64,000 nt of DNA, from the NCBI GenBank assembly GCA_027315405.1, contig DAHUYB010000040.1:1-64000 (forward strand). Direction: 5' to 3'. Made by a program: the position numbers and the translations under genes. How positions within the stretch are numbered: position 1 is the stretch's first letter; the number at the start of each line of letters is the position of its first letter. The notes beneath the pieces were generated by a model. It saw nothing but the letters and a program-made list of their open reading frames with translations, was not told the DNA's origin and ran no database searches. The DNA comes from Gammaproteobacteria bacterium. Its GTDB lineage: Bacteria; Pseudomonadota; Gammaproteobacteria; Natronospirales; REEB76. Shown here piece after piece: positions 1 to 9,472 of the stretch.

Positions 1-3000
1 GCGCTGACCGCCCGGACCGTAGCTGAACGTGCTGCTGCCATCAGCCGCACCCAGGCTGGCGGGGAGATTATCCACGGTCCAGGTAATCGGCGAACCGTTA
101 CGCGTCACCATGTTGCCGTCGGCATCGTAGCTCGCGCTGTAGGTGCCGCCGTTTACATTCGTCACCGAGGTCACGGCATACGGGTGGGTGGTGGTGTCCG
201 CATAGCTGTATTGGCTGGTGACGCTGGAGACCGTTTTCTGCTGGATGTTGCCTACCGCATCGTACTTGAACCCGAGCGCCGGGCTGTTGGTCGCGCTCCC
301 GCCGGCACAGCTGTCGCCGGAAACGCTGACGCCGCTGTAAACCGTGGAACCGGTCAGCCGGTTCAGATCATCGTAGCTGATATTCTCCGCCAAACTGCGG
401 TTGGTATCGCAGCGCTGCTCCAGGTTTCCGTAGCCGTCCCAATTGTAGATCAAGCTCTGAATGGCACTCGATGACGGACCGATGCCCGAGCTAATCCCCA
501 CCGGCGCGCCGGTCGCCGGGTCATAGGCCATGACCGTGCTGACGTTGTTGCCGTCGGTCCAGCCCAGGAGATGTCCGAACGCATCCACCGGCGCCGCGCT
601 GCCGCCCGTGGCTGCCTGCCAGTATATGAACCCGGTCTGGGCATCCTCAACGGTGGTCAGCGCCCCGCTCGCCGGGTCGTATTGGTAGGCCACCTCAAAC
701 CGGTACGGCGTGCCGGTCGCCGGCTCCAGCTTGGCGTTGCCCCAGGCAATGTATTCCGGCGGCGCGTAGTGGGGACCGTTGGGGTGGGCGCGCGTGTACG
801 CCGCGTCCCACGCGTTCCAGGCCGCCACGTCTTCGGCCGGAGCGGGTGGCAGTAGCGAGGGCAGCAATGCCCGTGTGCGCTGCGCCGCGTCGGCTTGCAG
901 GACGGCTTCCGCTGGTTGCCGGGGCAGGCCGGTGGTCAACCGCTGCCGCTCCTGAACCAGGGCCATGAGCACGGGATTTTGCTCACGGCTTGCCACCCTC
1001 CTGGGTATCGCTCCGGTACTCACGAAGCCGCCTGCATCGCTCCCCGAAGTGCTCGGGGGCGGCACGGAACCTGACGTGGACGTCGCCGCCGCTGGCGCCG
1101 AGGTGGTTCCCGTGTTGGTGGAGGTCGGGGGTGCCTGGGTCGGTGCGCAGGTCTTGCAACCCCCACCGCTGGTCACCGTTTCCGTCACGGTGGCCGTGGC
1201 CGGCCCGCAGCCAGCCGCGTTGCAGGCCTGCACATAATATGGGTAGCTGCCGGCATTGAGCTTGGAAAACGAGGCCGAGAACGTGGAGGCACTGTAGTGG
1301 GTCCCGTTATTGCCGTTGATTATAAAGTAGCTCACGGTCCCCGACGCCGATCCCCAGGAGAGCGTGTAGGAAGTCAGTACCGGGGTGGTGGTGGGATTGA
1401 GACTGATGGAGCTTGGTGCCCCCGGCAACGGCATCACCGTCTCGCTCACCGTGCCGCTCGCGGGTCCGCAGCCGCCTTGATCGCACGCCGTCACGTAATA
1501 ACTGTCGGTGCCATTGCCCTGGGTTAAGTTCGCCGTGGTACCGGCGGGTGTCGCCACCGGCGTGCCATCGCCGGTGCGGTAGACATCGTAATAGGTCGCT
1601 CCGCTCACGCCGGTCCAGGAGAGCGTGAAGCTGCCGGTGCTGGTGGTCGGGTTCACGGTCAGTCCCGTGGGTGCGCTCGCCGGAGCCAGAATGACCTGCA
1701 CACCCGTGGAGCGGGCGCTCAGATTGCCGCACACACTGTTCGCGCAGGCCGCGACCTCGTAGTAATACGTACCCGTGGTCCGACCGGTCAAGGGATCGCT
1801 GGTCCCGGACACATTGCCGAGGGTATTGAAGGTGGTGCCGTTGGTGGATTGATAGACCGCGTAGGAACTCGCGCCGCTCACCGTGCTCCAGCTCACGGTA
1901 AAACTGCCCGAGTATTGTGGCGATTGATTGATGGTCGGTGCCCCGGGAGCCGGTAATGTAAAACTTACCGAGACCGAGGCCGGAAGGCTGGAGGCCGCCG
2001 AGTCGTTCACCACCAGTTGGAACGTGTAGGCGCCCGCCGTTGATGACGTGACGGTCGTGGTTTCACCGGTGGGATTGTTGATCGTGGCCGTGGCCGGCCC
2101 GGCCGTCTGACTCCACTGATAGCTCAGGGTGAGGCCGCTCGGCCCCGTCGAACCGCTGCCGTCCAGGGTAATGTTGCTGCCAATCTGCGCCGTGGTCGGT
2201 GAGGCCGTGGCCTTCGCCACCGGCACCAGCGGGGTCACCGAGGCGGGATAGGTCACGGTCGCTACCCGGCCGAAGCTGTCGTAGCTGGTGTTGACCGCAT
2301 AGGGCGCGGTGGTCCCAGGTACCGTGGTGTCCACCTCGCTGGGCCGGCTCAAGCTATCGTAGCTGTAGGCCTTGCTGAACCCGTTGCTGTCGCTCTCGGA
2401 GGCCAGTAGGCCAATGCCGTTCGTCGCGGTATCCCAGCTCCAGGCATCGCTCACCGACACGCTGCCGCCCGCATCGTATTCGGTACGCGAGGTCAGCCGG
2501 CCAAGCGGATCATAAACCTGCTTGATCTCCTGGCCATCGGCGTCCGTCTGAGTGAGCACTTCGCCGAGGGCGTCCGGCCCATAGCTCCAGGTGCCCATAT
2601 TCGGGTCGACCATTTTAGTCTTATGCCCCAGACCATCGTAGTAGAGGGTAGTTATCTTGCCGTCCGCATCCGTGGTGGTGTAAAGATCTCCGAAGGGGTC
2701 ATACACGTACGTGGTGTTTCCGCTGGCCGTGCCGTTGATGGTATTTCCGGTGTCCGTCTTGCTGATGACCTCGCCCAACGCATCGGTGGTGGTGATGGTC
2801 TGCTCACTATCGATGCCGGTGGCGGGTGTCGGCGTCTGGGTTTTGGTCGCCGTGGTCGTAAACCCGACATAGCCGATGGTCGTCGAGTCACCGGTTGGCA
2901 AACTGGCTTTCGCGGGCGCCGTGATCTGGGTCGGACGGCCGAGTACATCATAGGTATTATAAGTCGTCGAAAATACTGTCTGGGAAGGCAAAAACGGCTG

Positions 3001-6000
3001 CGTCACCGCGGTGACTTCGCCGAGTCCGTTATAGGTCGTCTCTACCGTGGTGATCGCCCCGCCGAGGAGCGCCTTCTGCTGCGCAATGACTCGCCCCTCG
3101 GCATCGTAGATGGCCGCCCCCAATGGAATCGTCGCACTGCCGGCGCTCTCGCTCGCACTGATGGAATAGCACTCGACTCCGGCAAGACACCCGCCACCGC
3201 TGGTGCTCTGGGGCGCGGTCCAGTTCATGACCGTGCCGTCGGCGTGCGTCTCGCTGGACTTGCGGCCGAAATCATCGTAGCCGAAGGAGGTGGTGTGGCC
3301 GTTGACGTCGGTCACCGAGGTTCGCGTGCCGAGCGCCGGGTTCCAAGTCTCGTACGCAATCTGGTTGAGCGCGTTTTTGATTTCGTCGGGGTACTCGCCG
3401 TTGTACGTGGTGTAGTCGGTCGTGGTCTCACGATTGGTCGGTAGACCGGTACCCGACACTGTCACGGTCTGGGGATTGCCCCAAGCGTCATAGCCGTAGG
3501 CCGTGGTCAGTGTGGGCGTGGAATTGGGGTTCAAGGTTACCGAACTGGGCCGGCAGGCACTGGTGTCCTGCGGTGAGGAAGCACTGCGCGACATCCCACT
3601 TGGAAAATTCGGATTGGTCTTGGTGATAGTCACCGATATCGGCAGGTCAATGCAGTAGTTGGACGTATCATTGGCGTAGCCCGTGGCCTTGGTGGTGGTG
3701 AACTGCGCGCCGCTGGTCTTGTCCGTGACCGTCACCGTCTGGCTGGTCAGGTCACCGTAACCGTCAAAAGTATTCTGCGTCACGACTTTCTTGATCAGGT
3801 TACCGCTGGTGACGTCATACGCCCGTCCTATGCTCTGATTCACATAGGCGAAACAAAGAGCGCCCGTCGTACAGGACGATGGCGATGAGGCAAGGGTATT
3901 GGCTGTGCTGCTCAGCGGATTGCCGTTCGACTGCGTGATGGATTCACCGGCGAGATTTCCAATCCACGGCCAGGCCTGGTCGTAGGTGTCGGTGACCTCG
4001 ACACCGTTGCGGCTGTCGGTGGCGGTGCGGCTCGCGAACCCCAGGAACCCGTGGCCCTGGGTCTCGAACTCCGCGCCGGAGTAGTGATAGGTCTCGGTGT
4101 ATAACCCACCCACCCCGTCGCTCGCCTGATAGCTCGCCACCACTTGCAGCGGATACTGCACATCCTGATACGGCCAAGTGGCTCCCGTGCCTTCCGAGTA
4201 GACGTTGCTGGTGGTGTCGGCGAGCGAGGCATACGCCGGTTCAAACACGGTGCCCAACCCGTCGGTGATGGTCGTGACCAGATCGGCGGCGCCGCCGGCA
4301 TGCAGCTTGTAATGCCACGTGTACGTGCTGCCGCTCTGCACCGCGTACACCAGGTCATCGAGGCCGTTGGCTTCGATGTTCCCAATCCGCAGGGTTCCGG
4401 GTACATAGCTGCTGGGATAGGGGGCGGAGGTGCTCGTGACCGCCGAAACGAAGGTCTGCGAACTCGGATCGTAGTTGACGCGGATCATGTCCCAGGCGCC
4501 GGTGGTCGGCTCCACGATCGCTTCCTGCCGGCCATCGCCGTAGTAATCCGCAATCACCGGATCCGTCAGGAAGTTGTCGACCGCCGTGGTGGAGACCGAG
4601 ATAAAGCCCGTACCCGTGCTGAGCTCCACATAATAGGCATAGGTGCTGACCTGATTGGGAATCGTGCAGCAGGCATACAGGAGATCGGTCAACCCATCAC
4701 CGTTGGCGTTCATCGGATCGGGTGTGACCTGGACCCCGCTCACCGAACTCATGGTCTGGTAGGCGGCGTTTGAGGCGTTGTTGCCGGTCGCGACGAGCCC
4801 ACTGTAACCGAACAGCGGCGGCGGGGGCGTGCAGCCGTCAATAATGCAGGTCTTGGTGGTCTCCCAGGAGGTGAGCGCCCCGCCGCGGCCCGAGCCGTCA
4901 AAGTCGAGCGGCGTGTCCACGAACGAACTGGTGGTGCTGCGGGTGAAGAGCGCGTTGCCCGAGCCGCTGGCTGCCACCGAATACACCTGCTGGGCCGTGC
5001 CAAAGCTGCCCGCGCCGCTGTTCGCCGCCAAATACACGTAGGTGCCGTTGGTATAAACAAAATCCGAAAGCCCGTGGCCGAAGAAATCCACCACCCAAGC
5101 ACTCCCCTCGTAGATAGGCAGGTTGTTGGTGGAATTGGTGCCGGGGGTCGAAAGGGTGGTGGACGTCGATGTGAATATGTTGTCTGTGGCTTCACTTCCA
5201 GTCGCCACGAGCGCCTCCCATGCACCACTGGCCTCCGGCACCAGCAGGTCGGAACGGCCATCGCCGTTATAATCCATGGCGAGTGCATACGGATAATAGG
5301 TGGGATTGGCCACGATGCCGGTGTCCACCGGCGTGCCGAACCCGCCGCCCGGCTGGCCGAACATGACCCACCAGTGGGTGGTGCTGCCGACGGTGTTCGG
5401 ATACACCAGATCCATGATGCCATCGCCGTTCACGTCCATGAGGTGACCGGATCCCGCCTCAGTGGCGTTGGCCACACCCGCACCTGCGGATGTATCGCCC
5501 TGCCAGCCAGGTTGGCCGCCGGTTTGGCTTCCGGCTGCGCCGTTATTCCAAGCGATGGTGGTCGGGTGAAAACAACTGTCGTCCGCGGCACATTCGGTCA
5601 CGGAATCGAGCTGATTGCGTCCCGTGCCCGATTGCGGCGTTTCGGTATTGTAGCCGAGCGTGTAGGTAAACGCGGTCGTGCCGTTGTAACTGACGGTAAT
5701 GCTACCCAAGAGCTGAGTCTGGCTGATCAGCGAGCCCTGCAGAAAACTCGTCTGCACGGTGCTGTCCGACCGGGGTGTCCAGCCGAACGCGATGGTGTGA
5801 TCGGGTGACGTGCCCGCAGACGTGTTACCTGTGTAGGCAATGGTCAACGGCCAATAATCCCCCGTGGTGGTGTCATTGTTCTGATAGGTGATGGTGTAAT
5901 AGTTGCCGTTGGCATCGCTCACCTTGTCGAGCGCCCAGACACGTACCGTAGAGGTGCCGGTTGCCAGGATCTTGGAGTCCGCGGTGTTGCCGTATTCGTA

Positions 6001-6504
6001 GGTGCTGCCGTCCTTGGTCTGTACCTCGAAATGATCCGGCCCGTTGGTGCCGCTGGTGGCGGTGATCTGATCGAACTGCTGCAGCTCGGTGTCGTAGGTA
6101 TCGGTACCAGTGGTGCGCAACCGCTGGCCGTCCAGACAATAGTCATCGCTCCCGGTCAGCTGCACCGCCTGCGTCACGCCATCGTCATCGATAGTCTTGG
6201 CACAGCGGGTGATGGCCGACAGACCCGACAACGTCCAGCCCCACCCGGCCGCACCCTCACCCGACTGGCTGTTATAGACAAGACCGATGGTGGGCGTCAG
6301 TCCTCCAGAGCCGCGTGGGACGTTGATGGGAATGGCATAGGTGGCGGCGCCGGTCGGCGTGACACCAAAACTTGCGGGAATCGTCCCGACGCTAGTGCTG
6401 GCCTGTGCCGGAAACGCGGCGGCGAGGCCGGCGAGAGTTACGAGCAGCGCGGCCGCAAAACTCAACCCGCGCTGCCTGGCTCGATGCGCGAAGAACCGCC
6501 ACAT
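1..6504 (-). CDS. Giant secreted SpvB / FG-GAP / YD-repeat (RHS) protein with PKD and Fn3 insert, 3' end beyond window
   Basis: One uninterrupted reading frame of 2168 codons runs from ATG 6504 to the left edge with no stop, so the C-terminus is missing. A signal peptide occupies roughly residues 1-36. It is followed by an SpvB/TcdB-N-type domain (about 40-330; TYAIPINVPRG, YNSQSGEGAAGWGW), then FG-GAP/VCBS-like repeats (about 340-720; repeated DxNGDGxxDL and DYNGDGRSDL), then YD repeats (about 850-1415; GYDDFGRK, YDPFGDL, YDPLGRL). Next come a PKD-type domain (about 1423-1511), about three Fn3-like domains (1518-1775; SxxxxYYVxACxxxGCGPA), a Ser/Thr/Pro-rich linker, and further YD repeats. 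This order is that of Tc-toxin B/C-type and SpvB-RHS proteins, which form a shell that encloses a variable C-terminal effector. The effector, if any, is outside the window. The start is supported by a GGAG 7 nt upstream. Function as a toxin, adhesin or matrix protein is inferred. Confidence 0.9.
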   Translation of the reverse strand, partial: MWRFFAHRARQRGLSFAAALLVTLAGLAAAFPAQASTSVGTIPASFGVTPTGAATYAIPINVPRGSGGLTPTIGLVYNSQSGEGAAGWGWTLSGLSAITRCAKTIDDDGVTQAVQLTGSDDYCLDGQRLRTTGTDTYDTELQQFDQITATSGTNGPDHFEVQTKDGSTYEYGNTADSKILATGTSTVRVWALDKVSDANGNYYTITYQNNDTTTGDYWPLTIAYTGNTSAGTSPDHTIAFGWTPRSDSTVQTSFLQGSLISQTQLLGSITVSYNGTTAFTYTLGYNTETPQSGTGRNQLDSVTECAADDSCFHPTTIAWNNGAAGSQTGGQPGWQGDTSAGAGVANATEAGSGHLMDVNGDGIMDLVYPNTVGSTTHWWVMFGQPGGGFGTPVDTGIVANPTYYPYALAMDYNGDGRSDLLVPEASGAWEALVATGSEATDNIFTSTSTTLSTPGTNSTNNLPIYEGSAWVVDFFGHGLSDFVYTNGTYVYLAANSGAGSFGTAQQVYSVAASGSGNALFTRSTTSSFVDTPLDFDGSGRGGALTSWETTKTCIIDGCTPPPPLFGYSGLVATGNNASNAAYQTMSSVSGVQVTPDPMNANGDGLTDLLYACCTIPNQVSTYAYYVELSTGTGFISVSTTAVDNFLTDPVIADYYGDGRQEAIVEPTTGAWDMIRVNYDPSSQTFVSAVTSTSAPYPSSYVPGTLRIGNIEANGLDDLVYAVQSGSTYTWHYKLHAGGAADLVTTITDGLGTVFEPAYASLADTTSNVYSEGTGATWPYQDVQYPLQVVASYQASDGVGGLYTETYHYSGAEFETQGHGFLGFASRTATDSRNGVEVTDTYDQAWPWIGNLAGESITQSNGNPLSSTANTLASSPSSCTTGALCFAYVNQSIGRAYDVTSGNLIKKVVTQNTFDGYGDLTSQTVTVTDKTSGAQFTTTKATGYANDTSNYCIDLPISVTITKTNPNFPSGMSRSASSPQDTSACRPSSVTLNPNSTPTLTTAYGYDAWGNPQTVTVSGTGLPTNRETTTDYTTYNGEYPDEIKNALNQIAYETWNPALGTRTSVTDVNGHTTSFGYDDFGRKSSETHADGTVMNWTAPQSTSGGGCLAGVECYSISASESAGSATIPLGAAIYDAEGRVIAQQKALLGGAITTVETTYNGLGEVTAVTQPFLPSQTVFSTTYNTYDVLGRPTQITAPAKASLPTGDSTTIGYVGFTTTATKTQTPTPATGIDSEQTITTTDALGEVISKTDTGNTINGTASGNTTYVYDPFGDLYTTTDADGKITTLYYDGLGHKTKMVDPNMGTWSYGPDALGEVLTQTDADGQEIKQVYDPLGRLTSRTEYDAGGSVSVSDAWSWDTATNGIGLLASESDSNGFSKAYSYDSLSRPSEVDTTVPGTTAPYAVNTSYDSFGRVATVTYPASVTPLVPVAKATASPTTAQIGSNITLDGSGSTGPSGLTLSYQWSQTAGPATATINNPTGETTTVTSSTAGAYTFQLVVNDSAASSLPASVSVSFTLPAPGAPTINQSPQYSGSFTVSWSTVSGASSYAVYQSTNGTTFNTLGNVSGTSDPLTGRTTGTYYYEVAACANSVCGNLSARSTGVQVILAPASAPTGLTVNPTTSTGSFTLSWTGVSGATYYDVYRTGDGTPVATPAGTTANLTQGNGTDSYYVTACDQGGCGPASGTVSETVMPLPGAPSSISLNPTTTPVLTSYTLSWGSASGTVSYFIINGNNGTHYSASTFSASFSKLNAGSYPYYVQACNAAGCGPATATVTETVTSGGGCKTCAPTQAPPTSTNTGTTSAPAAATSTSGSVPPPSTSGSDAGGFVSTGAIPRRVASREQNPVLMALVQERQRLTTGLPRQPAEAVLQADAAQRTRALLPSLLPPAPAEDVAAWNAWDAAYTRAHPNGPHYAPPEYIAWGNAKLEPATGTPYRFEVAYQYDPASGALTTVEDAQTGFIYWQAATGGSAAPVDAFGHLLGWTDGNNVSTVMAYDPATGAPVGISSGIGPSSSAIQSLIYNWDGYGNLEQRCDTNRSLAENISYDDLNRLTGSTVYSGVSVSGDSCAGGSATNSPALGFKYDAVGNIQQKTVSSVTSQYSYADTTTHPYAVTSVTNVNGGTYSASYDADGNMVTRNGSPITWTVDNLPASLGAADGSSTFSYGPGGQR

Positions 6505-6510
6505 CACAGG

Positions 6511-6556
6511 ACTCCGGGACTCCGGGACTCCGGGACTCCGGGACTCCGGGACTCCG
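6511..6556 (-). repeat. Tandem 8-bp repeat that multiplies the ribosome binding site of the RHS gene
   Basis: The plus strand shows five perfect copies of actccggg plus a partial sixth. On the minus strand each unit reads cccggagt and contains GGAG. The copy closest to the start lies 7 nt before ATG 6504 and is the apparent Shine-Dalgarno. The array is entirely in the 5' leader. A TATACT (-10-like, 6561-6566 on the minus strand) lies just upstream of it, though I see no convincing -35. Copy-number change by slippage would alter leader length and the number of SD-like motifs, not the reading frame. Confidence 0.85.
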
Positions 6557-6861
6557 AAAAAGTATAACTTCATGATTCTGCCCCTCTTCCCCGCGGCCTT
6601 GGAAATTACTCTTGAAGCAGCCGACGTTAAGAGGTATAGCTTAAGAACGGAAAATTACCAGCGCACTTTTTCCGAAGCGCAAGAGTGGGTTTTGAAGGCA
6701 CCGCCTGTGAACAGGGATTCAAAATCATGCGATTACCGATACTTTCTGTACGAACACGGCATAAGAACTTCCAGATTCAGTGGTTCCTGTAGACCTGGAG
6801 CCCTTCCGGCCGGTGGACAAACAGCCGGGCCGATGGGTGGCTGCGGCATGCTGTTGAAGGC
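6557..6861. other. Divergent intergenic region between the RHS gene and the GspC-like gene
   Basis: No convincing coding sequence is present. It must carry the promoters for the RHS gene (minus) and the GspC-like gene (plus). Only a TATACT -10-like box for the minus direction (6561-6566) stands out. No clear palindrome or operator was seen. Confidence 0.5.
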
Positions 6862-7516
6862 ATGCTCGGAATGTTTAGCGTCGTGCTGCTCGCTTCCTTC
6901 TGGATGCCGCACACCCGGATTGCTTCCCGCACGCCCATTTCCCGTTCCGCATCCAGTCCGGTTCCCACTCCCGCCGCCATGACGGACACAATTGTGGCCG
7001 CGCACCTGTTCGGACAAGTCCCCGCGCAGACGCCGGCCACCGCACCTGCGTCCCAATCCATTACGGTGGGCGGGATTGTGTATGCTGGAACGGAGGACTC
7101 GGAAGCCGTGCTTACGATCAACGGCAAAACCAACATATATAAAGAAGGTGAGAAACTACCCGATGGTGAAAAGATCGCCACCATCGGACCGGCGGACGTT
7201 CAGCTCACTGACAACGGCGCCAGCCGTCGCCTCACGCTCGCACACTTATGGGGGTCCGCGTTCGGAAGGCCCGGCCGCCTATGCGGCCTTACTGCATGGC
7301 ACGGGCTTGAGCACCCCGGAGGTGGATTCGGCGCAGATGACAGAACCGGGCGCGGGCACCGTTGCCTCGGGGCTGCCCTTTGTGCCGATGCCTTCACCCC
7401 TGCCCGCGTCTAATTTTGTGGCGGCGCGCGGTGCTCATGCAGTTCGCATCTCGACCCACGCTACTCCGCTTGAACAGTTACAGGCCCTGCGGCAACAGCT
7501 GATCCATCGTCAATAA
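6862..7516 (+). pseudogene. GspC-like (T2SS inner-membrane clamp) gene with a frameshift near 7250
   Basis: The first frame (ATG 6862) gives a short hydrophobic N-terminus (FSVVLLASFWM), a linker, then a GspC homology-region-like segment: AHLFGQ, VGGIVYAGTEDSEAVLTING, YKEGEKLPDGEKIATIGPAD, VQLTDNGASRRLTL. The coding character then moves to the +1 frame (YGGPRSEGPAAYAALLHGTG and on to the stop at 7516). The jump lies at a run of five G (7250-7254), so one inserted G would explain it, either a real mutation or a sequencing error. The restored protein would be about 217 aa, ends in a Pro/Ala-rich tail and has no PDZ domain, which makes it a short GspC. No other T2SS genes are nearby. It is convergent with bamB. 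Confidence 0.6.
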
Positions 7517-7592
7517 CCCATGTGCGGCGTGGTGGTTTTGCTCTATCCACAAACCAGAGCGCGGCTCCTTGGCGGGACTACTTATGCAGCGG

Positions 7593-8735
7593 TTATCGGC
7601 TGAGAGGCATAATTTTATACGCAGCCAGGTCGCCGCTGGTAGTCAGCACTACCAGCAGGCCCTTCACCACGATGGGAGGAGCCAGGATCGGATCGCTGCC
7701 CAGACGCACACGTGCCACGATACTGCCATCGCTCTTGGAGAGGAAGTGCAGGTAACCCTCCAGATCACCGGCCACCACCGTGTCGCGATACGGTACCGGC
7801 AAGGTCAGATCGCGTGCGCGCATGGCGGGTTGCGTCCAAACCGGTACGCCGGTGCTCTTATCCAATGACCAGACAGCACCATGCATGTCGGCGACGTAGA
7901 TATGCGTGGCACCCTCGCTCACACCGGTGTAACTCGACATTTCCCGCGTCCACAGGATTTGGCCGCTATCCCGCGCCAGCTCCACGACCCGTCCCTGGTA
8001 ATTCACCGCATAAATATCGTCATTGCCTACCGCCAGTACGCCATCCAGGTCCACAAGCCGCGACAGATCGTTATTGCCGGTGGCTGCGGAAACGGTGGCG
8101 AGCCAGCGCTGGCTGCCATCGGCAAGATTGAGCGCCAGTAGCTTGCCGCTGTCCAGTCCTTGCAACACCATATTGCCGTTAATCACCGTCGGTGAGGCCC
8201 CACGCAAGGACAAATTTGGCGCTTCATGGGATACGCTCCAAAGTTTCACTCCGCTGGCAGGTGACAATGCGATAATGTGGCCATCGGTGGTATCTACCAC
8301 TACCGCGGTCTGACCCACCGCCGGACTGGCGAGAATGCTTCCGTTGACGTTAGTCTTCCACAATTGCTTGCCATTGACAGCATTGAGTGCCAGCAGCGTG
8401 CCGTCACTGGAACCCACCACCACCATGCCCTGCCCTACCCCGGGGCCCGCAGAGATGGATAGTTTTGTACTTACCGTCCAGCGCTTACGTCCATCCTGAA
8501 GCGCGAACGCATAGACATCGCCATCATGAGCGGCTGTATAGATATTCGTACCGTCGCTGGCGGCCACTATTCCAAGACGCAGGATAGCATCCGCGGATCC
8601 TACGGATGCGCTCCATACCTTTTCCACTTTCACCTTTGGCGTGAACTTCACCAGGGGCGCGGGCGGCTCCACGTTGCTACTTGCGCAAGCCGCGAGCAGC
8701 AACGCCAAGGATGTAAGAGCAATCAGCTGCTTCAT
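7593..8735 (-). CDS. bamB: Outer membrane assembly lipoprotein BamB
   Basis: 380 aa with a lipoprotein signal peptide (lipobox LAAC, Cys17) and a PQQ-like beta-propeller: repeated motifs such as DGDVYAFALQDGRKRW, DGTLLALNAVNGKQLW and DGHIIALSPASGVKLW. BamB is the accessory lipoprotein of the BAM machine that folds outer-membrane beta-barrels; it acts on the periplasmic face of the outer membrane. The start ATG overlaps the yfgM stop (ATGA), so the two are translationally coupled as the last genes of the ndk-rlmN-pilF-rodZ-hisS-yfgM-bamB run. In most relatives der follows bamB; here the GspC-like gene lies convergently instead. Length is typical for the family. Confidence 0.95.
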   Translation of the reverse strand: MKQLIALTSLALLLAACASSNVEPPAPLVKFTPKVKVEKVWSASVGSADAILRLGIVAASDGTNIYTAAHDGDVYAFALQDGRKRWTVSTKLSISAGPGVGQGMVVVGSSDGTLLALNAVNGKQLWKTNVNGSILASPAVGQTAVVVDTTDGHIIALSPASGVKLWSVSHEAPNLSLRGASPTVINGNMVLQGLDSGKLLALNLADGSQRWLATVSAATGNNDLSRLVDLDGVLAVGNDDIYAVNYQGRVVELARDSGQILWTREMSSYTGVSEGATHIYVADMHGAVWSLDKSTGVPVWTQPAMRARDLTLPVPYRDTVVAGDLEGYLHFLSKSDGSIVARVRLGSDPILAPPIVVKGLLVVLTTSGDLAAYKIMPLSR

Positions 8736-9424
8736 GGTTTGATTGCTCCTGATTGAGTGCCTGCCACCGGCGGTTTGCTGGTCGCGGTGACCGGTGCTTC
8801 CACCAGATCATTGAGCTTCATCTGCACCAGAGATTTGTCCCCCATGTCCGGGGTCCATGCATTCAAGGCCTGTTGATATGCAGCGCGGGCCTTGGCAGTC
8901 TGGCCCAGCGTTATATAAGCATCGCCGCGTACCTCATCATAGAGTGCCGCAAAGCCGCCCGGCTGCACGTTCGCCAGCGCGCTCAAGGCCGCCTGTGGAT
9001 CACCCACCATCAGTTTGACTCGCGCCAGCCGTAACCGCGCCAGCAGCTTGAGACCGCCATCCTTGCTGTTCTTGATGACCCAATCGAGCATCTGCATGGC
9101 AGCATCCGGTTTTTGGGTACTGACATCATATAGGGCCATGGCCAATGCCGCTTGAGACGCATACGGCGTGTCAGCGTAGTTGTTGATCAAGTCATTGGCG
9201 ACTTTCAAAGCCGGCGGGCCATTGTTGGTGGACAGCATCGAGCCCAGCTGGTTATACATCGCCGAGGCCGTAAGGCTGCGTACCTGTGTACGGTGTTGCC
9301 ACCAGCGCCAACCAAAAATAATGACGATGGCGATGATAATGCCGGCCGCAATGGACTTGTAGTTATCCAGCCACCACTTCTTTAGGCGTTCCGCCTGTTC
9401 TTTATCGCTAAGAAACTCGTCCAC
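8732..9424 (-). CDS. yfgM: YfgM, ancillary SecYEG translocon subunit (TPR, membrane-anchored)
   Basis: 230 aa. I place the start at GTG 9424 (VDEFLSDKEQ) because an AGGAG lies 6 nt before it; an in-frame upstream GTG at 9451 has no such site. A cytoplasmic N-terminus with many charged residues (EQAERLKKWWLDN) leads into one membrane helix (about 25-42, IAAGIIIAIVIIFGWRWW), then a periplasmic TPR_21 domain with Ala-rich helices. In E. coli YfgM associates with SecYEG and the chaperone PpiD in handing over secreted proteins. It sits between hisS and bamB as in E. coli, and its stop overlaps the bamB start. Confidence 0.9.
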   Translation of the reverse strand: MDEFLSDKEQAERLKKWWLDNYKSIAAGIIIAIVIIFGWRWWQHRTQVRSLTASAMYNQLGSMLSTNNGPPALKVANDLINNYADTPYASQAALAMALYDVSTQKPDAAMQMLDWVIKNSKDGGLKLLARLRLARVKLMVGDPQAALSALANVQPGGFAALYDEVRGDAYITLGQTAKARAAYQQALNAWTPDMGDKSLVQMKLNDLVEAPVTATSKPPVAGTQSGAIKP

Positions 9425-9472
9425 ATTGCACTCCTGGATAATGCCAGGCACCCGCGTGCCTTTGTATAGTAA

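Noticed and set aside
2623..5808. Several plus-strand frames of 200-270 codons in the first 6.5 kb
   Set aside because: The minus strand is one continuous YD/FG-GAP frame of 2168 codons, so these are shadows.
6511..6556. The 8-bp repeats as a CRISPR or coding repeat
   Set aside because: Units are far too short and contiguous for CRISPR. A plus-strand frame gives a GLRDSGTP repeat but has no support; the minus-strand leader explanation fits better.
6302..6982. A plus-strand protein covering the repeat array
   Set aside because: It overlaps the strongly supported signal peptide end of the RHS gene and has no family features.
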